Notes under the pieces: model-generated
The model's input: the letters and a program-made list of their open reading frames with translations, nothing else
Told to the model about the DNA's origin: nothing
Database searches by the model: none
Position numbers and translations under genes: made by a program
In this document: one piece after another, positions 8,086 to 18,190 of the stretch
How the letters are laid out: the number at the start of each line of letters is the position of its first letter
Numbering within the stretch: position 1 is the first letter of the stretch
Assembly (NCBI RefSeq): GCF_000730285.1
Contig: NZ_CP007174.1
Span: 2,852,001-2,916,000 of the forward strand
DNA from: Candidatus Nitrososphaera evergladensis SR1
GTDB taxonomy: Archaea; Thermoproteota; Nitrososphaeria; Nitrososphaerales; Nitrososphaeraceae
DNA length: 64,000 nt
Direction of reading: 5' to 3'

Positions 8086-8913
8086 TCAACTCTTGGAGAC
8101 TCCGATTATCTTACCCAAAAAGCCCATTAGGATATCGTACATCTCCTTTGGTTTTTCTATTATCACCCAATGATCGCTGCCTTCTATGACTTTTAGCTCC
8201 ATTTCCGGCATCATTTCTTTAGTCTCTTTTGATAGCCTTATAAAGGCAGAATCGTCGCTCCCTACTATCGCAAGCACTCTGCAGCCTGACATACGTAATT
8301 TTCTCGCAGCATCTTCTGGTATGGAATACAGAGCCACAGTCGCGGCTACAAATCCACCTACTGAGGTCTTTGTAAATACGTTCTTGAAAAAGTCAGAGTA
8401 TCGCTTCTCCTTGGCAAGGTCCTTGAATTCGTCAAAGCTCTTGAGTTTGTGTTCTGCCAATGCTTCAATGCCTCGGGTAATTGCAATGGCCCGTGTTTTA
8501 AAGTGCTTCTCCAAGTCGAAATCCTGAAATTTCTTGGGTGACGAATTAATCAAAACAAGGCCATCTACCTTTTCTGGATTCTGTGCTGCGTATATGGAAC
8601 CAATTATCCCGCCAATTGAATGCCCAATGATGGTGCATCTTCGAATGTCCAGATGAGTCAAGAGAGCACCCAGATCGTCTGCGAGGTCTTGCATGGCATA
8701 TGCATTGCTCTTGCCCATGTTCGTCCTATGATGTCCCCTGATCTCATACGCAATTATCCTAAATCCGTTCTTTAGAAGGAGCGATATTTCGTACTCCCAG
8801 ATTAGGACGTTGCCTCCGATAGGATGAATTAGAATGAGAGGATACGAATCGAGGTGACCATGATCTTCGTAGTACAAATTAATTGAGTGAGGAGCTATTT
8901 GCAGATAAGGCAT
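8086..8913 (-). CDS. Alpha/beta hydrolase
   Basis: A 275-residue alpha/beta-hydrolase fold protein. GHSIGG near residues 99-104 is the nucleophile elbow with the catalytic Ser; HPIGG near residue 30 forms the oxyanion loop; VGSDDSAF near 217 holds the acid; GSDHWVIIEKP near 248 holds the catalytic His. Sequence resembles carboxylesterase, 3-oxoadipate enol-lactonase and haloperoxidase-like members, so the substrate cannot be named. The gene stands alone, ending 40 bases after the nearest minor ORF and facing the UspA gene at 9071 head-to-head. Confidence 0.88.
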   Translation of the reverse strand: MPYLQIAPHSINLYYEDHGHLDSYPLILIHPIGGNVLIWEYEISLLLKNGFRIIAYEIRGHHRTNMGKSNAYAMQDLADDLGALLTHLDIRRCTIIGHSIGGIIGSIYAAQNPEKVDGLVLINSSPKKFQDFDLEKHFKTRAIAITRGIEALAEHKLKSFDEFKDLAKEKRYSDFFKNVFTKTSVGGFVAATVALYSIPEDAARKLRMSGCRVLAIVGSDDSAFIRLSKETKEMMPEMELKVIEGSDHWVIIEKPKEMYDILMGFLGKIIGVSKS

Positions 8914-9070
8914 GCCTTTAGAGTAAGACTCATTATGTCGCTACGCGCCTATTTAATAGTTCCAGTCGCTCCATCCACTATGTAAATAATTCGTGTACTA
9001 GCTCGCCATAGGCATTACCGACAGATACCTTCGAATTCTTAATACTCTCGGCCGAAAAATAAAATATAGT

Positions 9071-9541
9071 ATGACAAAAACAATCTTTGTTCCACATGAG
9101 GATAACGAGGCGTCAGCCAAGGCCATAAAGTATGCAATAGAAATTGCCAAGGGCTTGAATATGGAAATAAAATTGGTCAGAGTCGTGCCCGAAGTGCTCG
9201 ATTTTTCAACCATGTCTCACTGGAATGACGTGGAGAGAAAAAGGGTAAAGAAGGCATTAGATCGGTATAAGAAAAATGTTCGGGAGCAAGAAGCCGAAAA
9301 GCTTCAAAAGCATGTGTCCAAGATTAACTCCAAAGGCATCAAAGCCTCCGCAACGGTAGTCGAGGGCGTCAATGCCGCCGAAAAGATTGCCGATCTCGTA
9401 AGACAGGAAAGGCCATACCTAGTTGTTATCGCCAGTAAGAGGCTAAAACTAAGAGGCAGTCTTGCCAAGCTGCGGATGCTTGGAAGCGTTGCCAGAAGAA
9501 TATCAGAGGAATCGACAAGTCCTGTTTTGATAGTAAAATGA
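9071..9541 (+). CDS. Universal stress protein (UspA family), degenerate nucleotide site
   Basis: A 156-residue single-domain Usp protein with the N-terminal strand TKTIFVPHEDNEAS and the C-terminal end STSPVLIVK. The usual G-x2-G-x9-G-S/T loop for ATP is eroded (ASKRLKLRGSLAKLRMLGSVAR), so it may not bind ATP, unlike the Usp proteins at 14278, 24066 and 45508. The broken Usp gene at 42355 shares this same degenerate ending, so the two are closer relatives. It precedes the antiporter gene by 87 bases on the same strand, suggesting that the two are functionally linked; Usp domains often accompany cation antiporters. Confidence 0.88.
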   Translation: MTKTIFVPHEDNEASAKAIKYAIEIAKGLNMEIKLVRVVPEVLDFSTMSHWNDVERKRVKKALDRYKKNVREQEAEKLQKHVSKINSKGIKASATVVEGVNAAEKIADLVRQERPYLVVIASKRLKLRGSLAKLRMLGSVARRISEESTSPVLIVK

Positions 9542-9628
9542 CGCAATGACCTGCCACGGTAATAGCCCGCAGCGGTCTCGGTGGTTTTTTGCGATAAGCA
9601 ATATTTATGGCCGAAGAGTGAAGAAACA

Positions 9629-10873
9629 ATGATAGAGATAACACAAGATATGGCAGAAATCGCAGCCGCCCAAGTAATTCAGGATTTTGCGATCATAATG
9701 GTCGTCGCCTCTGTCATGGCACTAGTCTCGTACAAGTTGAAGCAGCCCATGGTAATCGGGTATATCGCTGCGGGGATGATAATTGGACCCCACACTCCTC
9801 CGTTCAGTCTAATACTGCATCCCGAGATTCTAAACTTGCTTGCCGAAATTGGCATAGTGCTTTTGCTGTTTGTAGTGGGCCTAGAATACCCAATTGCCAA
9901 GCTACGTGCCGTAGGCAAAAAGGCACTTGTCATTGCTTTTGCAGAAGCGTTTGGCACTTTTGGTATCGGAATTGCGGTTGGGCAGGCTATGGGAATGACG
10001 CTATTTGACAGCATGTTCATCGCTTTGGCAATCTCAGTGACAAGCACTGTGGTGCTTTCCCAAGTAATGAGGGAATTTGGAATCGCCAAGACTGATACTG
10101 CCTCACTCATCTTGGGAGTAACTGTAATCGAAGACATAATCATCGTCTCAACACTTGCAGTACTGCAGTCGGTTGCGTCGACTGGTAACCTTACCATAGT
10201 TGAGATTGGTACATCAGTAGGTCTTGTACTGGCTTTCATTGGCGGTGCCTTGTTCATCGGTTCAAAGACCGTGCCCAAGTTTGTCGACATGGTTGGCAAG
10301 ACTAATCACTTCGATGTGCTGCTTGTGGCAATATTGGGCGTAGCGTTTGGTCTAGCATTTATCGCAAACGAGCTTGGCATCTCTGTTGCAGCAGGCGCAT
10401 TCTTTGCAGGCGTGTTGGTGGCCGAGTCCAAAGGTCATGCTACTGCCCATGTCTTAACAACGCCACTCAAAGACATGTTTGCAGCTCTCTTTTTCGTATC
10501 GATTGGAGCGCTAATGGATATCTCCCAGCTTCCGTTGTTCATTGTGCCTGCGCTGATATTCATCGCCGTTTCCTTTGCATCCAAGTTTGCAACCGTATAC
10601 TTGTCTGCAAAATCCCAAGGACTGGACAAAAAGACAGCATTACAAGCGGCCTTTGGCTCATCTGCGTCAGGAGGAGAGCTGGCGCTCGTTACTGCAAAGG
10701 GAGGCGCGGACGTTGGCGCTACCAGCGGTTTTGTTCTTCCTATGGTGGGTGCAATGACGATAATTACCTCGTTTCTGTCGCCATACGTTGTCAAGTTTGG
10801 ATTCAAGATAGGCGAGAGAATCGCTCCATCGTCTGAAGTAAAAAAGGATGACAAAGAAGGAAAAGAGATATGA
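9629..10873 (+). CDS. CPA2-family cation/proton antiporter
   Basis: A 414-residue membrane protein with about 12 hydrophobic spans, of the KefB/NapA type. Features are the N-terminal span before KLKQPMVIGYIAAGMIIGPH, LLLFVVGLEYP in TM3, and the TM pair with SVTSTVVLSQ and GVTVIEDIIIVSTL, whose acidic residues transport the cation. It exchanges Na+ or K+ for protons. An in-frame GTG lies at 9581, but ATG 9629 sits about 27 nt after a TATA-like AATATTTATGG, and homologues start here. There is no TrkA-N domain at the C-terminus. The UspA gene just upstream is a likely partner. Confidence 0.92.
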   Translation: MIEITQDMAEIAAAQVIQDFAIIMVVASVMALVSYKLKQPMVIGYIAAGMIIGPHTPPFSLILHPEILNLLAEIGIVLLLFVVGLEYPIAKLRAVGKKALVIAFAEAFGTFGIGIAVGQAMGMTLFDSMFIALAISVTSTVVLSQVMREFGIAKTDTASLILGVTVIEDIIIVSTLAVLQSVASTGNLTIVEIGTSVGLVLAFIGGALFIGSKTVPKFVDMVGKTNHFDVLLVAILGVAFGLAFIANELGISVAAGAFFAGVLVAESKGHATAHVLTTPLKDMFAALFFVSIGALMDISQLPLFIVPALIFIAVSFASKFATVYLSAKSQGLDKKTALQAAFGSSASGGELALVTAKGGADVGATSGFVLPMVGAMTIITSFLSPYVVKFGFKIGERIAPSSEVKKDDKEGKEI

Positions 10874-11116
10874 TACGCAAAATAAGAGGGAGGCCGAGAT
10901 TAAGAAAGTGTGTATGCATGTGTGTACGATGCGTATCTATATGTACGTCTGACCCTGACGACACGCGAATAGGAAACTAATCTATAAAGAGATATCTTTT
11001 TGATCTTATAATTTACGGCAGTCGCAGTATTACATCCAGAAGATTGATAAGTGCTGAATTTGAAAAACAATAGAGCTGTCTGTCGTCGAACAAACCACAT
11101 CGATGACTGATCAAAA

Positions 11117-11452
11117 ATGTCTGATCGAAAGGAAAAATCATCTGAAGCCAATTCAAATCAAAGAGGCACAAAGAAATTCTCAAGCGAAAACACGCTAGAT
11201 GAAGGAGTTATTGCTTTTGGAGAATGGTTAATGTCTGCAGAAGATCTGAGCGCTCGATGCGGTCCACTCTCTTTAAGGAAGATGATAAACGATGATGAAA
11301 TTCTATTGTTTGATGCCATGCTTAATCAAGATGTCATCGTCAAAATGATTGGTGGAGTACCTGAGTGCGGCGCATGTCATAACGATACTGAGTGCATGCA
11401 TATTGGCTTTAGCATCTGTGTTGCGCAGATGAATAGGCGGAACGCAATCTAG
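11117..11452 (+). CDS. Conserved-looking hypothetical with C-terminal Cys cluster
   Basis: A 111-residue soluble protein. The first 30 residues are Ser/Lys/Asn-rich and disordered; the rest is acidic and helical. The C-terminus reads ECGACHNDTECMHIGFSIC, four Cys and two His that could bind metal or a cluster. ATG 11117 follows a tract of AT-rich sequence. No family is recognised and the neighbours, antiporter and glucose dehydrogenase, give no clue. Confidence 0.6.
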   Translation: MSDRKEKSSEANSNQRGTKKFSSENTLDEGVIAFGEWLMSAEDLSARCGPLSLRKMINDDEILLFDAMLNQDVIVKMIGGVPECGACHNDTECMHIGFSICVAQMNRRNAI

Positions 11453-11751
11453 GAGCCTGCGGGATCCTAAACGAATACAGATGTGTGTATTGTTAGATAA
11501 TTCGCTATGATGGACTGTGTGTATGTGTTAACATTTTCGTGCCTTCTTTCTGAATAAGGGATCTGTTTCTGCCTCTAAGAAGAGAATCGAGTCTCGTGCG
11601 CGATTTGATTCCAAAAAGTTTCTTGTTATTGAACATACCATTATAATATGCCGTAATCTCGAAGAATATATCAAAGAATTCTGCCTATTGATATCATAAT
11701 CATATTCTTCAAGCCTTAAATATCAAGAATACGGTTTTTTATGATGCAAAA

Positions 11752-13269
11752 ATGCCGAATTCTAAATTACGAACCGGCATGGCTGTTACATTTGGGTTAA
11801 TCGTCCTACTATCGCTGATGCCTACAATTCTCGGCACTTTTAGACCAACGGCGCTGGCGCAGCCTATTCCACCTCCAAGCGGAAGTAACCAGAATGCCAC
11901 TGATATGCAGGCTGGCGCCGGAGAGCCCAGACTTCCAACGCAAGATGGTTTTACAATACGCGTTTTAGCATCAAATTTTAGCGCGCCATACAACATCCTC
12001 TATGGGCCAGACGGCGCCCTGTGGATTACCGAGCGTACAGGCAAAAACATCACCCGCGTTGACCCCAACAATGGATTGAGGCTAAACAGCATGTCTGTTC
12101 CAGGTGTTTACCAGTCTGCAGGCCAAGATGGCCTCATGGGCATGGCTTTTGATCCTGAATTTAATAGTACACGTCACATTTTCGTAGCTTACACATATGC
12201 GAACGAAACCGCTGAAGAGGTTGACCGCCGTACAAAGATAACGCGCTTTACATATGATTCTGGAACTGGTACGATTAAAGACCCCGTGGATCTCATTCGA
12301 GGGCTCCCTGCCAGCATTGACCACAATTCTGGTCGCATGACGTTTGGTCCCGACGGCAAGCTCTACTATACAATAGGTGATCAGGGCAACAACCAGTTCA
12401 CTAGATATTGTCTTAATATTCGTGCGCAGGCGCTCCCAACTGCTGAGCAGGTTGCATCTCACGACTGGAGCACATATCAAGGTAAGGTACTAAGAATCAA
12501 CCCTGATGGCTCCATACCAGAGGATAATCCCCAGATAAACGGCGTCCGCAGCCACATCTTTACTTATGGCCACCGTAATGCTCAAGGCATAGCAGTGGGT
12601 CCAGACGGCGACCTCTATGCAGTCGAACACGGCCCTAACTCTGACGACGAGTTCAACCATCTTCGGGCGGGCGGAAACTTTGGGTGGCCGTACATAGCAG
12701 GGTTCCAGGACGACAAGGCGTACAGGTACATGAATTGGTCTGCGGCGGATAATTGCCAGGACCTCTCATGGACGCAGACTGGGCCTGCTCCGGAAGGCGT
12801 GCCTGTAATGAATGAGAGTGATTTTAAGGCAGAAAACCTAGTTGAGCCGATAGCCACCTTTTACACCGTAGAGACCGGATACAATTTTACAAACCCTGCT
12901 TGTGGCGAACTTAGGTCCGTCTGCTTCCCTACAGTAGCACCTTCTAGCCTGCACATGTATTCGTTCGACAAGATTCCAGACTGGAACGGCACATTCCTGA
13001 TGACAACTTTGAAGTCCGGCAGGATCTTCCACTTGGTGCTGAACGAGAATGGAACAGCGCTTGCAGGCGAACCTCAAGAGCTATTCAGATCGGAGAACCG
13101 CTACCGCGACCTTGCATTCGGTCCGGATGGACGCACGATATACGTCATCACAGACTCTTTCGGTTTTGCGCAAAACCTTGAAGGCGGCGCGACTACCAGC
13201 CTATGGACGCCTGGCGCGCTTATAGAGTTCAAGTACATAGGCCAGGGCAATGGCTCCCCGGGCAAGTAG
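11752..13269 (+). CDS. Secreted PQQ-dependent glucose/sorbosone dehydrogenase
   Basis: A 505-residue exported protein; residues 1-37 are a signal peptide ending PTALAQ. The rest is a six-bladed propeller related to the soluble glucose dehydrogenase of Acinetobacter. Shared blocks are DHNSGRMTFGPDGKLYYTIGDQG (catalytic His near residue 190), GKVLRINPDGSIP, GHRNAQGIA and EHGPNSDDEFN, with the PQQ- and Ca2+-binding residues. It oxidizes aldoses at the outer membrane face and passes electrons to an unknown acceptor. No PQQ synthesis gene is in the window, so the cofactor may be scavenged. TATA-like sequence TTAAATATC lies about 30 nt before the ATG. Confidence 0.9.
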   Translation: MPNSKLRTGMAVTFGLIVLLSLMPTILGTFRPTALAQPIPPPSGSNQNATDMQAGAGEPRLPTQDGFTIRVLASNFSAPYNILYGPDGALWITERTGKNITRVDPNNGLRLNSMSVPGVYQSAGQDGLMGMAFDPEFNSTRHIFVAYTYANETAEEVDRRTKITRFTYDSGTGTIKDPVDLIRGLPASIDHNSGRMTFGPDGKLYYTIGDQGNNQFTRYCLNIRAQALPTAEQVASHDWSTYQGKVLRINPDGSIPEDNPQINGVRSHIFTYGHRNAQGIAVGPDGDLYAVEHGPNSDDEFNHLRAGGNFGWPYIAGFQDDKAYRYMNWSAADNCQDLSWTQTGPAPEGVPVMNESDFKAENLVEPIATFYTVETGYNFTNPACGELRSVCFPTVAPSSLHMYSFDKIPDWNGTFLMTTLKSGRIFHLVLNENGTALAGEPQELFRSENRYRDLAFGPDGRTIYVITDSFGFAQNLEGGATTSLWTPGALIEFKYIGQGNGSPGK

Positions 13270-13564
13270 ACAGAGAGGTTGAATCTTCTCTTGAACGTCT
13301 GCAACTTACCGAAACGAATAACGTGCGCTCGAGAAATTGGATTCAATGACGACAATGATATTTATGACTCTTATCTACGTTCCCAGAACCATGCGGTCAA
13401 CACTACCAACTCAATATGTGAATATTGACACTTTCTTATACTCTGCAGCACTTTAACTCCCTTGGAGCAGTTTGTGAGAAGGGTCACCTTTCAATTTACA
13501 CAGGTAACAGAGAACGGCTGACAAGATTGGCACAACGGATGGATGACAGTAGGCAACAACACAA

Positions 13565-14126
13565 ATGCTAAAGGTGGCAATAATTCTAGGAAGCACCCGC
13601 CCCGGAAGAAACGGCGAAGCTGTGGCTAAATGGGTCTATGATATTGCAAAGAAGCGTACTGATGCCGAGTTCGAGTATGTAGACATCAAAGACTACAAAA
13701 TCTCCCGTTGTTGGATGAACCGATTCTGCCTTCGTAAAGGAAATACTCCAAAGACCATACCAAAGCTTGGTCGGCCAAGATTGATTCCTTTGACGCATTT
13801 GTGTTTGTGACGCTGGAATATAACCACAGAATACCTGGCGCATTAAAGAATGCCATCGACTTTCTGTTTAAGGGGTGGAACAACAAAGCCGCAGGATTTG
13901 TCGGTTATGGAAGTGCCGACAGCGTTCGCTCGACGGAGCAGTTGGGTTTGATGACGGCAGAGCTAATGGGAGCGACCGTTCGTGCTCAGGCGCAGCTTTC
14001 CCTCTTTACCGATTTTGAGAACTTTAGTGTTTTCAAGCCAGCTCCATACCAAGAAAAATCGGTTAACACTATATGCTGGACCAAGTTATTTCTTGGGCCG
14101 GTGCTATGAAGACTGTTCGGACATGA
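13565..14126 (+). pseudogene. Broken NAD(P)H-dependent FMN reductase
   Basis: The N-terminal part (MLKVAIILGSTRPGRNGEAV, flavodoxin-like FMN reductase) is intact to about 13700. There the frame slips, and LPLLDEPILPS, an in-frame TAA, and DHTKAWSAKIDSFDAFVFV continue in another frame. The 13801-14080 part (EYNHRIPGALKNAIDFL, GFVGYGSAD) is in that frame. A second slip near 14070 is needed to read MLDQVISWAGAMKTVRT to TGA at 14126. Two frameshifts plus one stop are too many for a simple sequencing error, so the gene is dead. Family members reduce flavins or quinones with NADPH. Confidence 0.85.
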
Positions 14127-14277
14127 CAGAAGAAAGGAGGAGCGGAAAAATTCACTAGTTTTCACAGATATTGAGGCGCATGACCGATTCTGTTCAGTCT
14201 ATTTCCAATGACATCTTTTTTCAAACTATGAACCTATGACCGGTTTATAGGACGATTTTAGCGTCTGGTCACTTCCA

Positions 14278-14718
14278 CTATCTTACAACAAGTACCGAGC
14301 ACTTGGCATGATGTACAACCTTATCCGATGTGCTGCCAAGCACAATGTCCTTTAGCTTGCTGTGTCCTTTGGCTCCCATTACTATCAGGTTAAAGTTACC
14401 TTTTTCGCAAAACCCAACAATGCTTTCGCCAGGACTAGTACCTACAAGAATGACAGTCTCTATGTCCAATGCTGCCCTCTCTTTGGCAGTGGCTTTACAC
14501 TCGTCAAGCAGTTTCGAAGCCTCGCTTCTGAGTTTTGCCTTTGCATCGTCTAGCACCTTTTGAGATCCTACGTTTACCGTCGGCATTGGCACAATAACAT
14601 GAATGGCAGTTACTACTACTGCGCCCGTACTGGCATTACCTTTGGCAATCGACAGCGCTTGTTCCAAGGCTCTTTTTGAATAATCAGAGCCGTCAACCGG
14701 CACTAGGATCTTCGACAT
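14278..14718 (-). CDS. Universal stress protein (UspA family), canonical
   Basis: A 146-residue Usp domain beginning MSKILVPVDGSDYSKRALE. It has the complete nucleotide loop GAKGHSKLKDIVLGSTSD (G-x2-G-x9-G-S) and the C-terminal strand KCSVLVVR, so it probably binds ATP. An in-frame TTG five codons upstream exists, but ATG 14718 is the family start and lies about 30 nt after a TATA-like GATAAAATAG. The hydrophobic MPMPTV region around residue 45 is normal for the family. Role: cytoplasmic stress or energy-state sensor. Confidence 0.9.
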   Translation of the reverse strand: MSKILVPVDGSDYSKRALEQALSIAKGNASTGAVVVTAIHVIVPMPTVNVGSQKVLDDAKAKLRSEASKLLDECKATAKERAALDIETVILVGTSPGESIVGFCEKGNFNLIVMGAKGHSKLKDIVLGSTSDKVVHHAKCSVLVVR

Positions 14719-15025
14719 AGCTTCTTGTTCCAATGCGTACTATTTTATCCGATGGTCTCTCAAAAAGCAATGTCGAGGACTTTTGGGATGCTAGAGCGAG
14801 GCAGACTGTTACATATCAGAGTTGCTCAGAGATGAAATCCTAAATAAGCATGTCATAAATCCAGAGAATTTGCAAGAACAAAGATACTTCATGCACGAGG
14901 TAAAGTTATGCCAACTTTCAGTTCGTACATAGAACTCATCTGCTAAATGAAAATAATATACAAGAAAATTCGAGAAGTCACTGCCTTTCAATATTATGAA
15001 TATTCTGATGGTAGAGGAGCCTATC

Positions 15026-15991
15026 TTATATACGCGATAGTGCCGTTACTACATCGGTCTTTGATATAATTCCAATGGGCTGGTTACGTTTTGTTTCACC
15101 TTCTAATGAATCGACAACCGGTAGCGCGCTGACGCGATGACTTGTGAGGATCTTTGCAGCTACTGCCAAATCCGCATCCTTTTCGATGGTTATAGGATCA
15201 GGCGTAAAGATGTCTCCTATCCTCACAAGAGATGGCTCTGAAAAAGCCTTAAAATTCTGCTTGGACGATGCAAAAATTGTACCAATGTATTCAGAAACAG
15301 ATCTCTGCGTCTTTGATTTGAGGGCGAGAGTAACACTAGAAATATCTTTTTCAGAAAGTATTCCAAGTATGCTTTTGGCAGTATCGTTTGACGTGACGGC
15401 CAGTTGCGAAATATTCTTCTCGACCATTAATTGTGCCGCAGTTGAGATTTTCTCATCTATTGAAATTGTGACAACTGGCTGCGACATGTACTCGCCGACT
15501 GATGATAAGCCAACGCAGTTTTCAGAGTAAAACCTCGAAAGGTCAGTTGATGTCACAATTCCAGATAATATTCTGCTACTCGCTGACGATTGCGTCTCTT
15601 TGGAAAAGCCAGAGTCTTCTCTGACAATTACCAACGAGCTGATATTGTGATTATCTTTAAGAATTCTTGCGCAATTCACAACCCGTTCGTCCGCATCCGC
15701 GGTTACCAGTTTGACAGTCATTGCTTCAGAAATTTTCATTTCATAAAGGGATCTATCTGTCTTATCGTTAAGTAAAAATTTCAACATGTCCTTTACTGTC
15801 ATTATCCCAATTGGAATTTTTCTAGCAATTTTTCCAGAAGAATTGGCAATGACTATTTTTTTAATTCTGTATCGCGACATTTCATTTTGCGCCCGTAACA
15901 AATTATCGTAAGGCTCCAAGGTCATGACCTGCTTGGTCATCAACTCCTTGACCGTACGTTCAAGTATATCCTTAGTCGTTTCACCTATCAT
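15026..15991 (-). CDS. Four-CBS-domain protein
   Basis: A 321-residue protein consisting of two CBS pairs. Motif starts are ELMTKQVMTLEP, KISEAMTVKLVT, EYMSQPVVTISI and DIFTPDPITIEK, and each repeat ends in a G-I-M/V/L-S/T-x-D strand. With no catalytic domain it is most likely an adenine-nucleotide sensor that acts on another protein. Such stand-alone quad-CBS proteins are numerous in Nitrososphaerales. The partner cannot be inferred. The nearest gene, the dicarboxylate transporter at 16478, is divergent. Confidence 0.88.
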   Translation of the reverse strand: MIGETTKDILERTVKELMTKQVMTLEPYDNLLRAQNEMSRYRIKKIVIANSSGKIARKIPIGIMTVKDMLKFLLNDKTDRSLYEMKISEAMTVKLVTADADERVVNCARILKDNHNISSLVIVREDSGFSKETQSSASSRILSGIVTSTDLSRFYSENCVGLSSVGEYMSQPVVTISIDEKISTAAQLMVEKNISQLAVTSNDTAKSILGILSEKDISSVTLALKSKTQRSVSEYIGTIFASSKQNFKAFSEPSLVRIGDIFTPDPITIEKDADLAVAAKILTSHRVSALPVVDSLEGETKRNQPIGIISKTDVVTALSRI

Positions 15992-16477
15992 TCACAATGT
16001 TGCCTCGATCCCGCGTACTGTAAAGGCCTGGTTCCTTTTATCTTCTCCTCGTCCTTTCGGACAAGATGCAGAAATCAGATATATCTCATTGGAATGCCGC
16101 GATATCTTGACCCGATAGGAAATAATTCTACAACCCGGAGTCAAGACAATGCACTGATCTGCCTTATTCCCCCTCTCCTTACCAAGTCACAGAACAACCT
16201 ATCTCCGGTAAATCTTCCCATCTTTCCAGTGGGCGACGGCAAGATCCTCATAAAGAATATTGCCAAAGCCTATGACATTGGAAGCAAGCAGGAAGGGGAA
16301 GAAGCAGTAGTCTAGTCCTTAGAACACAAGTCAGTGCGTCAAAGCCCATAACAACAAGATCGGAATCGGGTTTCTGCCGACATCGGCGAATCTCTCAGTT
16401 TTATTTGTTAAACTTCACATTACGCTTGTTCGTTCCAAAGAGTCTTTAATTTCCATTCCCACGAAATGAACATGTAA
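15992..16477. other. Intergenic region with one doubtful ORF
   Basis: Contains a 73-codon plus-strand frame (16094-16315, ATG start, peptide with FPVGDGKILIKNIAKAYDIG near its end) that I cannot assign. The protein-like C-terminal half suggests a gene remnant, but there is no motif to prove it. The promoters of the divergent CBS and transporter genes must lie here. Confidence 0.35.
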
Positions 16478-18190
16478 TTGAGTTTGGATATATTGGGAGG
16501 CCACAAGGCTTGGTTTGTCAAGAAAGAGAACATCGGCTTGATTCTTGGACCCCTGCTATTCATAGCCATTATTCTGATACCAGCGCCCCAAAGCATGGCC
16601 AAGGCAGCATCAGATAAATCACTTCCTGCGTTTGCACCACAGCTCGCGCTTGGAACCATGATTTGGATGGTCGTATGGTGGGTGACAGAATGTGCTCCGT
16701 TGGGCATTACAGGTCTAATTGCTCCTTTAGTTTTTGTAATCTCTGGCATACTAACAATACAGAACGCGGTCCAAAACTTTGCCGACCCGATCATCTGGAT
16801 CTTTATCGCAGGTTTTGTCTTGGCAGCGGCATTTCAGCGCTCAGGGCTTGATACAAGAATAGCTTATTCGCTGGCTCTTTTGTACCGTGGCAGCAACCCA
16901 AGAATTGCCACCTTCTTCGTCGCTTGTCTTCCGGTGTTTCTGCTGACTATGACAGGGTCAATAACGGCTTCAACTACCATCGTTTTTCCATTTCTTGTCG
17001 CATTTATGAATATCCTGAATATTCCAGTTAGGTCCAATGACGGTAGAAATAAGGGAGGTACGGATGACGATAATGATGCTGTTGATGCATCTCTGACTTC
17101 AGGTTCCTTACCCTCTAGTAGAGGAGAGTACAAACAACAAAAAAGAAGTAATTATGCTGAAGCAAGCTTCCTCTCCCTTGGCCAAGCCGCATCTGCCGGC
17201 GCAATGCTTCTCCTAATAAGCACGGCTCCAAATCTTATCGCAAAAGCCACCGTAGAAGAGTTTGTGTCGGCGGAAGGAGGCCAGACCATTTCATTTACTG
17301 ACTGGTTTGTGATAGGAACTCCTCATGCAATAATGGGTTTGCTTGTCTCATGGTTTATCATTTTTCTGATGATAAAGCCGGAGATCAAGTCCCTTCCAGC
17401 AACAAGAAGTCAGTTCAAGGCAAGGTTGAAGAGCATGGGCAAGATGCAGCGCCAAGAAAAAGCAGTACTTGCCATTCTGATAGCAGCAATGTTCCTATGG
17501 ACTGTGCCGTCGTTGCTGAGATCATCATCGGAGGCGTCTGCTTCACTCGCAGGCGATAGTGGTAGTGTGTTTTCTAACCTCGTCGCAGCATTTGCAAAAA
17601 ATATGACAGAAGCCGTTCCTGCGCTGATGATTATTGTGGCTGTTGCACTAGTCCGGGTGGGTAGAAACAGGCCTCCATTGCTGAAATGGGAAGAGATGAC
17701 AAAGGCTGTTGACTGGAATATCGTCCTGTTGTTTGGAGGTGGCCTTGCACTTGGAATGGGAATAGAAGCAAGCGGTCTTGCGGACTGGATAGGTCTGCAG
17801 CTTTCTTCATCGTCGCTCATAGCTGGAGATCCGGCAGCCGCCGCTGCTAACAACAACGTGCCTTGGATAGTATTTGCCATAAGCGCGATCATGGCTTTTG
17901 CCATTAGCTATGCCGCCTCAAACACCGCATCAGCAGTGATAACGTGTCCCATTGCTGCCACTCTTGCAATCGGAGCAGGAGTTAACCCCGTCCCGCCTAT
18001 TATTGCAGCAGGGCTAGCGTGCTCCATATCTACCGCAATTCCATCCACGACACCGCCCATGGCAATAATTTACTCATCTCGTGCTGTCCGCATTTCCGGT
18101 ATGCTCAAAACGGGCATAGTGTCTGACTTTGTCAGGCTTGTACTCTTGATATTGCTTGGACCGCCATTGATAAGCCTAGTGACAAGATAG
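16478..18190 (+). CDS. Sodium/dicarboxylate symporter (DASS, SLC13 family)
   Basis: A 570-residue membrane protein with about 12 spans. It has both DASS sodium-site signatures: TGSITASTTIVFP in the first half and NTASAVITCP in the second, plus ISTAPNLIAKA and STTPPMAIIYSS, equivalents of the S-N-T loops. VWWVTECAPLGITGLIAPL is typical of SLC13. It likely imports C4-dicarboxylates or related anions with Na+. A hydrophilic, Asp-rich insert (around residues 187-225) is unusual. Start choice is uncertain: TTG codons at 16478, 16484 and 16493 are possible and no upstream ATG is in frame. A homologue lies at 62955 (minus). Confidence 0.88.
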   Translation: MSLDILGGHKAWFVKKENIGLILGPLLFIAIILIPAPQSMAKAASDKSLPAFAPQLALGTMIWMVVWWVTECAPLGITGLIAPLVFVISGILTIQNAVQNFADPIIWIFIAGFVLAAAFQRSGLDTRIAYSLALLYRGSNPRIATFFVACLPVFLLTMTGSITASTTIVFPFLVAFMNILNIPVRSNDGRNKGGTDDDNDAVDASLTSGSLPSSRGEYKQQKRSNYAEASFLSLGQAASAGAMLLLISTAPNLIAKATVEEFVSAEGGQTISFTDWFVIGTPHAIMGLLVSWFIIFLMIKPEIKSLPATRSQFKARLKSMGKMQRQEKAVLAILIAAMFLWTVPSLLRSSSEASASLAGDSGSVFSNLVAAFAKNMTEAVPALMIIVAVALVRVGRNRPPLLKWEEMTKAVDWNIVLLFGGGLALGMGIEASGLADWIGLQLSSSSLIAGDPAAAAANNNVPWIVFAISAIMAFAISYAASNTASAVITCPIAATLAIGAGVNPVPPIIAAGLACSISTAIPSTTPPMAIIYSSRAVRISGMLKTGIVSDFVRLVLLILLGPPLISLVTR

